Positions 58,234 through 64,000 of a stretch of 64,000 nt of DNA are shown here, one piece after another. Position numbers and translations under genes: made by a program. Numbering within the stretch: position 1 is the first letter of the stretch; each line of letters begins with the position of its first letter. Source of the DNA: Acinetobacter rathckeae (GTDB taxonomy: Bacteria; Pseudomonadota; Gammaproteobacteria; Pseudomonadales; Moraxellaceae); contig NZ_VTDO01000002.1 in NCBI RefSeq assembly GCF_015627125.1, positions 248,001 through 312,000 of the forward strand. Direction: 5' to 3'. The notes under the pieces are model-generated. The model was not told the DNA's origin, did not search any database, and saw nothing but the letters and a program-made list of their open reading frames with translations.

Positions 58234-58794
58234 ATGAACATCGTTTTTATGGTTGTTATTGGTGCAATTTTAGAAATTGCAGTATGGATTGGTGTTGCTC
58301 AGTTCATTAGCGGTTGGTATGTGTTTTTTTGGTTTATCTTTGCCGCACTAATTGGCTTTAAGTTACTACGTTCAAGTACCGCAACCATTATGCCTCAATT
58401 ACAACAAATGCAAATGACTGGGCAGATGGCTTTAGATGCCAATGTATCACGTAAAGTTGCTATGGCAATTGCAGGTGTTTTACTTATTATTCCTGGGCTA
58501 ATTTCAGATCTCATTGCATTACTTATTTTACTACCTCCTGTACAAAAAATGGTGGTGTCTGCATTAATGGGTGCAATGGCAAAACGTCAGCAAGCCATGA
58601 TGGATAAAATGATGGGCGGTATGATGGGGGGTGCAACAGGTGGTGCAAATCCATTTGAAGATCTAATGAAACAAATGCAAGGTCAAGGGCAACAAAATTC
58701 ATCACGTGGAAAAAATGGTGCTCAAATTATTGATGGGGAAGCGACTGAAGTGAACCCTGATGTGAAAAAAATTAACATGAAAGATGTGAAATAG
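58234..58794 (+). CDS. fxsA: FxsA family membrane protein
   Basis: A 186-residue inner-membrane protein. Helices at about 4-22, 26-43 and 75-100 contain the FxsA marks (EIAVWIGVAQFISGWYVFF, RSSTATIMPQLQQMQ, IPGLISDLIALLILLPPVQK). In E. coli, FxsA over-expression relieves T7 exclusion by F. The tail is unusual, with many Met and Gly (MMDKMMGGMMGGATGGA). ATG at 58234 after AAAGG; upstream GTG at 58210 rejected. Confidence 0.9.
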   Translation: MNIVFMVVIGAILEIAVWIGVAQFISGWYVFFWFIFAALIGFKLLRSSTATIMPQLQQMQMTGQMALDANVSRKVAMAIAGVLLIIPGLISDLIALLILLPPVQKMVVSALMGAMAKRQQAMMDKMMGGMMGGATGGANPFEDLMKQMQGQGQQNSSRGKNGAQIIDGEATEVNPDVKKINMKDVK

Positions 58795-59022
58795 TTTTAG
58801 CTATATCTTCATTTGAGTAAAGCCTTCAATATTACACATTAACTGTTGAGCTTAAGAGATTGAACAAGTAAGGCGACTGTCTGTTGCTTCGTATTTAATC
58901 TGCTTTATGAGGGGGTAAAGATAATCCCTTATTCAACGCCGTAGATGTCATATATTTTTTAGCGTAAAAATAATCTTACTGTGCAGGTCATTATATGGGT
59001 TAATGATCTGTGATTTATACCA
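58795..59022. other. Intergenic region, no gene seen
   Basis: About 230 bp after fxsA, AT-rich, no clear terminator or open frame on either strand apart from the small minus-strand gene that follows. Confidence 0.4.
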
Positions 59023-59184
59023 TTATTTAGGTTTCACTTGAGGTGTATGTTCATTATTTAAAGGTACTTGTTTTTCTGCTTTGTCATAAACGTGACTTGT
59101 GAGCTTCGCTACATGATTTTCAGAACCTTTATAACCTTTGCTACGGTTGGCTCTTTCTCGGAATTTGCCTTGATTAATTAACAT
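59023..59184 (-). CDS. Small basic protein of 53 residues, unknown function
   Basis: This short frame is readable from ATG 59184 to TAA 59023. It starts MLINQGKFRERANRSKGYKG and is rich in Lys, Arg, Asn and His, with no membrane helix or signal peptide. AAAAAGGC lies about ten bases upstream of the ATG, and the metK terminator region is directly beyond. No family was recognised. Coding status rests only on the open frame, the ribosome site and its basic, ordered composition. Confidence 0.45.
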   Translation of the reverse strand: MLINQGKFRERANRSKGYKGSENHVAKLTSHVYDKAEKQVPLNNEHTPQVKPK

Positions 59185-59210
59185 GGTTAATTTGCCTTTT
59201 TGTTTGAATT

Positions 59211-59238
59211 AAAAAAACCCACATCATGTGGGTTTTTT
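59211..59238. terminator. Bidirectional terminator near metK 3' end
   Basis: AAAAAACCCACAT / ATGTGGGTTTTTT with T-runs on both strands, located just past the metK stop codon. Confidence 0.92.
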
Positions 59239-59252
59239 ATTATGCTAGGTGA

Positions 59253-60419
59253 TTATAAGCCACTTGCATCGCGTAGTGCTTGCATTTTGTCGGTTTTTTC
59301 CCAAGTAAATGCATGGTCTGAACCATCACGGCCGAAGTGGCCATAGGTCGCAGTTTGTTGGTACATTGGCTGAATGAGATCAAGCATACGTGTAATGCCG
59401 TATGGTCTTAAATCAAAATGCTCACGAATTAAAGCAATGATTAAAGCTTCATCGACTTTAGCTGTGCCAAATGTATTAATTGAAATCGATGTTGGTTCTG
59501 CAACTCCGATCGCATAACTGACTTGAATTTCACATTTTTCTGCAAGGCCTGCTGCAACTACATTTTTAGCAACATAACGACCTGCATATGCTGCCGAACG
59601 GTCTACTTTTGACGGGTCTTTACCAGAGAAAGCACCACCACCGTGACGAGCCATACCACCGTAAGTATCAACAATAATTTTACGGCCTGTTAAACCACAG
59701 TCACCTACAGGGCCACCAATCACAAATTTCCCTGTAGGGTTAATGTGAAACTTGGTGCTCGAATGGAACATATCTGATGGAATGACAGGTTTAATGATTT
59801 CTTCAATCACAGCTTCTTTTAGTTGCTCTTGAGAGATATCTGGGTCATGTTGTGTAGACAGTACTACAGCATCTAAACGAACAGGACGGCCATTTTCATA
59901 GGCAAAAGTCACTTGGCTTTTTGCATCTGGACGCAACCATGCCAATGTACCGTTGCGACGTAGCGTTGCTTGACGCTCCATTAAACGGTGTGCATAAGAC
60001 ACGGGAGCGGGCATAAGTACGTCAGTTTCACGGCTTGCGTAACCAAACATGAGTCCTTGGTCGCCTGCACCTTGGTCTTCTGCATTTTGGCGGTCAACAC
60101 CCTGAGCAATTTCAGGAGATTGTTTACCCATCATATTAATGACAGCACATGTAGAGCCATCAAAGCCTAAATCTGAATGGTTGTAACCAATATCATTAAC
60201 CGTTTTACGAACAATGGTTTCGATATCAATGTTCGCCGTGGTCGTGACTTCACCAGCAAGTACAACAGCCCCTGTTTTTACTAAAGTTTCACAGGCAACC
60301 CGACCATGAGGGTCTTCTTTTAAAATTGCATCTAGAATTGCATCACTAATTTGGTCGGCCATTTTATCTGGATGACCTTCGCTTACAGATTCCGAAGTAA
60401 AAACAGCGTACTCGCGCAT
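59253..60419 (-). CDS. metK: S-adenosylmethionine synthase
   Basis: MetK (388 residues) makes SAM from methionine and [23 protein letters not shown] at the start, [12 protein letters not shown], and [18 protein letters not shown] are the nucleotide and metal-binding signatures. Tetrameric and cytoplasmic. Single gene; no SAM riboswitch was recognised in the 180 bp upstream. Terminator downstream. Confidence 0.98.
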   Translation of the reverse strand: MREYAVFTSESVSEGHPDKMADQISDAILDAILKEDPHGRVACETLVKTGAVVLAGEVTTTANIDIETIVRKTVNDIGYNHSDLGFDGSTCAVINMMGKQSPEIAQGVDRQNAEDQGAGDQGLMFGYASRETDVLMPAPVSYAHRLMERQATLRRNGTLAWLRPDAKSQVTFAYENGRPVRLDAVVLSTQHDPDISQEQLKEAVIEEIIKPVIPSDMFHSSTKFHINPTGKFVIGGPVGDCGLTGRKIIVDTYGGMARHGGGAFSGKDPSKVDRSAAYAGRYVAKNVVAAGLAEKCEIQVSYAIGVAEPTSISINTFGTAKVDEALIIALIREHFDLRPYGITRMLDLIQPMYQQTATYGHFGRDGSDHAFTWEKTDKMQALRDASGL

Positions 60420-60556
60420 GAAAGCCCTATAACAGTAATTTTTTAAAGACCCAACATTTTACATTGAGTTGGATAGAATCACTAGGGGCAGTTACGCTAA
60501 TTGAATAAAATTCTTGCAAAGAGAGAATTCTTTTAGTTTTATTCAGTATTTAAATC

Positions 60557-60591
60557 AAAAAAAGCCCATCTTAGACTAAGATGGGCTTTTG
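60557..60591. terminator. Terminator of the LEA-like gene
   Basis: AAGCCCATCTTA / TAAGATGGGCTT with loop GAC, flanked by an A-run on the left (minus-strand T-tract) and TTTT on the right. Confidence 0.9.
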
Positions 60592-60604
60592 CGGTGATAG
60601 GTGT

Positions 60605-61165
60605 TTAGTTAATAACCGCCTGTTTTAAGTGATCTACTTTAGTGCCAATGTCTTTTTTTACTTCACCTGTTTTTTCTGCTACGGCATGAGCATCTTTTTT
60701 CACAGTTTGACCTGCTTGAGCTGTTTTTTCTTTAGTGTAGTCTTTGGTTTTGTCCCACTTTTCGCCTGTGTAGTTTTTGGTTTTATCCCACTTTTCAGAT
60801 GTATAGTGTTTCCCTTGTTCAGCTTTTTTTTCCACGGTATGTTTACTTTTCTCAAAAGTACGTTTGGTTGCGTCTTTTGCTTCAGTATATTTATCCTTTA
60901 CTGTTGTATCAGCTTTGCCTGAGTCGGTTCTAATGCTACTTCCAGCTGCACTGGTTTTTTGCTCAGCTTTTTGCCATGCGTGTTTTGCATCACCTTTGAG
61001 GTCTTCTGCACGTGTGGTCGCAGATTTTTTAACATCTTGGTAGTCTTGTGAAATTGTTTGCACAACGCCATTACTGTTGGTGGCTGTTTCAGTAGCGTTT
61101 GCAAATGTGCTCAAACTTGCAATAGAGCAAAGCGTTCCGACTAAAACTGTATTTTTAACGTTCAT
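60605..61165 (-). CDS. Secreted Lys/Thr/Ala-rich LEA-like repeat protein
   Basis: A 186-residue exported protein with a signal peptide (1-24, SLSTFANA). The mature part is very polar and predicted helical, with repeats YTSEKWDKTKN (121-131), YTGEKWDKTKD (132-142) and a partial third copy, plus many A/K/T/D/E motifs such as AEDLKGDAKHAWQKAEQK. This pattern resembles LEA group 3 and bacterial stress-associated repeat proteins that protect proteins or membranes on drying; a periplasmic protective role is inference. Single gene with its own terminator. No fixed domain was recognised. Confidence 0.75.
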   Translation of the reverse strand: MNVKNTVLVGTLCSIASLSTFANATETATNSNGVVQTISQDYQDVKKSATTRAEDLKGDAKHAWQKAEQKTSAAGSSIRTDSGKADTTVKDKYTEAKDATKRTFEKSKHTVEKKAEQGKHYTSEKWDKTKNYTGEKWDKTKDYTKEKTAQAGQTVKKDAHAVAEKTGEVKKDIGTKVDHLKQAVIN

Positions 61166-61457
61166 TGTTATACCTTAAATATATGAAACACATCATAATA
61201 TTAGCAAGAATGAATAATTTTGCTGTTAATAGATGTTTAAGAATTGGTTGCGTCATGACATAGTCCTGTTGTGAAGATGTAACTTTGAGAATATTTTTGA
61301 TTAAAAAACAAGCATATTGGCGCTTTTCTAACATTAGAATAGTTTTTGCTGCATAAATTGTAGCCTAGAGTCTTTACCCCGTCGCATTTTTTTAAGACAA
61401 TATGCACAGCTTGAATATCTATTCACTTTCTTTAGCATTTATTCTTGGATCTGATCT

Positions 61458-63446
61458 ATGACAACCCCTTTAAATGAACGTCGTATTGCCAATGCGATTC
61501 GTGTATTAGCAATGGATGCTGTTCAACAAGCGAACTCAGGGCATCCTGGTGCACCAATGGGGATGGCAGATATTGCTGATGTGGTGTGGCGTGAGTTTTT
61601 AAACCACAACCCAACGAATCCACAGTGGTTGAACCGTGACCGTTTTGTCCTTTCTAATGGTCATGGGTCAATGTTGCAATACGCACTGCTTCATTTAACA
61701 GGTTATGACTTATCTCTAAATGACCTTAAACAATTTAGACAACTACACTCTAAAACACCAGGTCACCCAGAATTGGGCTATGCACCAGGTATTGAAACGA
61801 CGACAGGCCCGTTAGGTCAGGGTATTGCTAATGCGGTTGGTTTTGCTTTGGCAGAAAAAACCCTTGCTGCACAATTTAATAAAGAAAACTTTGATGTCGT
61901 AAACCATTTCACGTATGTGTTTTTAGGTGATGGTTGTTTAATGGAAGGTGTTTCTCACGAAGCATGCTCGTTGGCTGGAACGCTAGGCCTAGGCAAGTTA
62001 ATTGCTTACTACGATGACAACGGTATTTCTATTGATGGTGAAGTAGAAGGCTGGTTTAGTGATGATACAGATCAACGTTTTAAAGCATATGGTTGGCAAG
62101 TATTGCATGTAGATGGTCATGACCATGATGCAATTCGTAAAGCAACAGTTGAAGCAAAAGCAGAACTCACAAAACCAACACTTATTGTATGTAAAACAGT
62201 AATTGGTTTAGGTTCACCAAACAAACAAGGCAAAGAGTCAAGTCATGGTGCACCACTTGGGGCAGATGAGATTACATTGACACGCCAAGCACTGGGTTGG
62301 GATACCCCTGCATTTGAAGTACCTGCAGACATTTATGACGCATGGGATGCTAAAGAAAAAGGCCAACAGTCTGAATTACAATGGAATGCATTGTTTGCAA
62401 AGTATGAGTCACAATACCCAACTGAAGCTGCAGAGTTATTACGCCGTACACATGGTGATTTGCCTGCAACTTTTGCTGCTCAAGCAGACGAATTTATTGC
62501 ACAAACGGCTGCAAAAGCAGAAACCATTGCAACGCGTAAAGCAAGCCAAAATACCCTACAAGCGTTTGGCCCATTATTACCAGAGTTTTTAGGTGGTTCT
62601 GCTGACTTAGCAGGTTCAAACTTAACCCTATGGAAAGGCTGTGAAGGCGTACAAAATAATCCAGCGGGTAATTACGTGTACTACGGTGTACGTGAGTTTG
62701 GTATGACCGCGATTGCAAATGGTGTTGCGTTACACGGTGGTTTCGTTCCTTATGTTGCAACGTTCCTTATGTTTATGGAATATGCACGTAATGCGGTACG
62801 TATGTCTGCATTAATGAAGCAACGTGTGATTCATGTGTATACCCATGACTCGATTGGTTTAGGTGAAGATGGCCCAACGCATCAACCAATTGAACAAATT
62901 GCATCTTTGCGTAATACGCCGAACTTAAATACTTGGCGTCCTGCAGATACAGTAGAAACAGCTGTGGCTTGGAAGTCGTCTTTAGTACGTAAAGATGGCC
63001 CATCTGCACTGATTTTATCTCGTCAAAATCTGGCATTCCAAACACGTACAGATGCGCAAATTGCAAATATTGCGAAAGGCGGTTACGTGCTTGCTGAAGA
63101 AAAAGGTGAGTTAAAAGCCATTATTATTGCTACAGGATCTGAGATTGATCTTGCAATGCAAGCATATGCTCAATTAGAGGGTGTGCGTGTGGTATCTATG
63201 CCATGTGCTGAAGAGTTTATGAAGCAAGATGTTGCATACCGTGAAGCAGTATTGCCAGCGGCTATTCGTGCACGTGTTGCAGTAGAAGCTGCGCATGTAG
63301 ATTACTGGTGGAAATTTGTTGGTTTAGACGGTCAAGTGATTGGTATGACGACCTATGGAGAGTCTGCACCTGCAAAAGCACTGTTTGAGCACTTTGGTAT
63401 TACTGTTGAAGCGATTGTAAACGCAGTAAACACAATGACTGCTTAA
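61458..63446 (+). CDS. tkt: Transketolase
   Basis: Transketolase (662 residues) moves two-carbon units in the pentose phosphate pathway. [14 protein letters not shown] and LSNGHGSML lie in the pyrophosphate domain; [13 protein letters not shown] is the thiamine-diphosphate motif GDG...; [10 protein letters not shown], the Pyr-domain glutamate motif, and [15 protein letters not shown] follow; the C-terminal domain is intact. ATG at 61458. Alone on its strand with a bidirectional terminator after it. Confidence 0.97.
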   Translation: MTTPLNERRIANAIRVLAMDAVQQANSGHPGAPMGMADIADVVWREFLNHNPTNPQWLNRDRFVLSNGHGSMLQYALLHLTGYDLSLNDLKQFRQLHSKTPGHPELGYAPGIETTTGPLGQGIANAVGFALAEKTLAAQFNKENFDVVNHFTYVFLGDGCLMEGVSHEACSLAGTLGLGKLIAYYDDNGISIDGEVEGWFSDDTDQRFKAYGWQVLHVDGHDHDAIRKATVEAKAELTKPTLIVCKTVIGLGSPNKQGKESSHGAPLGADEITLTRQALGWDTPAFEVPADIYDAWDAKEKGQQSELQWNALFAKYESQYPTEAAELLRRTHGDLPATFAAQADEFIAQTAAKAETIATRKASQNTLQAFGPLLPEFLGGSADLAGSNLTLWKGCEGVQNNPAGNYVYYGVREFGMTAIANGVALHGGFVPYVATFLMFMEYARNAVRMSALMKQRVIHVYTHDSIGLGEDGPTHQPIEQIASLRNTPNLNTWRPADTVETAVAWKSSLVRKDGPSALILSRQNLAFQTRTDAQIANIAKGGYVLAEEKGELKAIIIATGSEIDLAMQAYAQLEGVRVVSMPCAEEFMKQDVAYREAVLPAAIRARVAVEAAHVDYWWKFVGLDGQVIGMTTYGESAPAKALFEHFGITVEAIVNAVNTMTA

Positions 63447-63460
63447 TGTAAAGCGATCTA

Positions 63461-63491
63461 AAAAAGCCTCCGCAATGTCGGAGGCTTTTTA
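63461..63491. terminator. Bidirectional terminator between tkt and the DUF815 gene
   Basis: AAAAAGCCTCCG / CGGAGGCTTTTT with a six-base loop and T-runs on both strands. Confidence 0.95.
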
Positions 63492-63505
63492 TTGTTATCT
63501 AGAAA

Positions 63506-64000
63506 TTAAAGCTTATTGAGTTGTTGCATACCTACCCAATGTTTAGAAAATTGATAGGCGGCACGGCCCGAGCGTTGCCCTCGACTTTGACACCATCTTA
63601 ATGCTTCAGCCCTTACATGTTCATCATACACAAGGCCTGCTTTTTGTAGATAGTGTTCTACAATCTCTAAATACAAATTTTGGTCCATTGGATAAAAAGA
63701 AAGCCATAAACCAAAACGGTCAGAAAGAGAAATTTTTTCTTCAATGGCCTCTTGAGGGTGTAACTCGTTGTATTGGGGCACATCAACACGAGTCACTGGA
63801 GTGTTTTCATGCATAAACTCTGGTAATAAGTGGCGTCTATTACTGGTTGCATAGACAATAAATTGGTTATTGCCCGATTGTAATGAGCCATCTAAAGCAC
63901 TTTTTAAACTACGGTAATTTTCATCTTCGGCATTAAATGCGAGATCATCACAGTAAATAATGTATTTTTCTGGTCGCCCAACCAATAACTTTTCAATTAA
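63506..64000 (-). CDS. DUF815 AAA+ ATPase, N-terminal part beyond the window
   Basis: The C-terminal 165 codons or so are visible; the reading frame is still open at the right edge. KYIIYCDDLAFN is the Walker B (CDDL), with YRSLKSALDGSLQSG and VYATSNRRHLLPEF (sensor 1) following, and DRFGLWLSFYPMDQNLYLEIV, the DUF815 lid. Family members are usually about 285 residues. The function is unknown. It converges on tkt. Confidence 0.85.
   Translation of the reverse strand, partial: LIEKLLVGRPEKYIIYCDDLAFNAEDENYRSLKSALDGSLQSGNNQFIVYATSNRRHLLPEFMHENTPVTRVDVPQYNELHPQEAIEEKISLSDRFGLWLSFYPMDQNLYLEIVEHYLQKAGLVYDEHVRAEALRWCQSRGQRSGRAAYQFSKHWVGMQQLNKL

Noticed and set aside
60420..60556. SAM riboswitch upstream of metK
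   Set aside because: No SAM-I or SAM-II signature could be recognised.

Overview
The window looks like a chromosomal core segment of an Acinetobacter-type gammaproteobacterium (Moraxellaceae). The reasons are low GC by eye (near 40%), a secreted aldose 1-epimerase of the Acinetobacter Mro type, the order purB-hflD-mnmA-nudJ, mutS next to fdxA, a small TusA-like gene upstream of rpoH, surE-nlpD without rpoS, and protein wording very close to remembered Acinetobacter PyrD, PurF and GabP. This assignment is inference from gene content and was not tested by a search. No insertion sequence, prophage, CRISPR array, rRNA operon or plasmid function was seen.

Layout. 1-1.4 kb: partial mltF and tRNA-Ser(UGA). 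1.4-9.5 kb, minus strand: pirin, mro, purB, hflD, mnmA, nudJ, dacC-type PBP and a small secreted protein. 9.6-12.7 kb, plus: surE, nlpD, grxD and a DUF2520 NAD(P)-binding protein. 12.7-24.1 kb, mixed: trmB, a GATase, a Pif1/RecD-like helicase, grxB, gabP, lpxH/ppiB, glnS, an LRAT-like protein and an NCS2 purine permease. 24.1-30.4 kb: YqiJ-like protein, M15-type lipoprotein, fdxA, a small orphan, mutS and a 2-hydroxyacid dehydrogenase. 30.5-37.7 kb is the most accessory part: a secreted DUF3472-like protein with three C-terminal repeats, LysE and DinB proteins, a DUF2071-like protein, then a divergent iron-type locus. 37.7-46.9 kb: DUF423, rpoH, tusA, csp, rhlB, nitroreductase-gpsA-sixA and pyrD-cvpA-purF. 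47-54 kb: degenerate M48-type membrane protein, HolD-like protein, yqeY, rpsU, tsaD, DUF1653, yigZ, an acetyltransferase and a tandem Usp protein. 54-64 kb: O-methyltransferase, histidine acid phosphatase, bioB, ruvC, fxsA, metK, a LEA-like secreted protein, tkt and a partial DUF815 ATPase.

The best candidate for a poorly described system is 35.7-37.7 kb. A near-consensus Fur box lies between a divergent outer-membrane-type protein and a run of three genes: an exported FMN-binding protein with an ApbE flavinylation motif, ApbE itself, and a four-helix membrane protein with paired histidines suited to two b hemes. Together they read as an iron-repressed electron path from the membrane to a covalent flavin in the periplasm. 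The apbE reading frame has no ATG, GTG or TTG upstream of its conserved N-terminal motif, which points to a rare start codon or a frameshift. Other points of interest are a membrane protein that has lost the HExxH motif of M48 peptidases, a divergent candidate DNA polymerase III psi subunit, an LRAT-family thiol enzyme, and an inverted pair of DnaA-box-like sequences after the usp gene.
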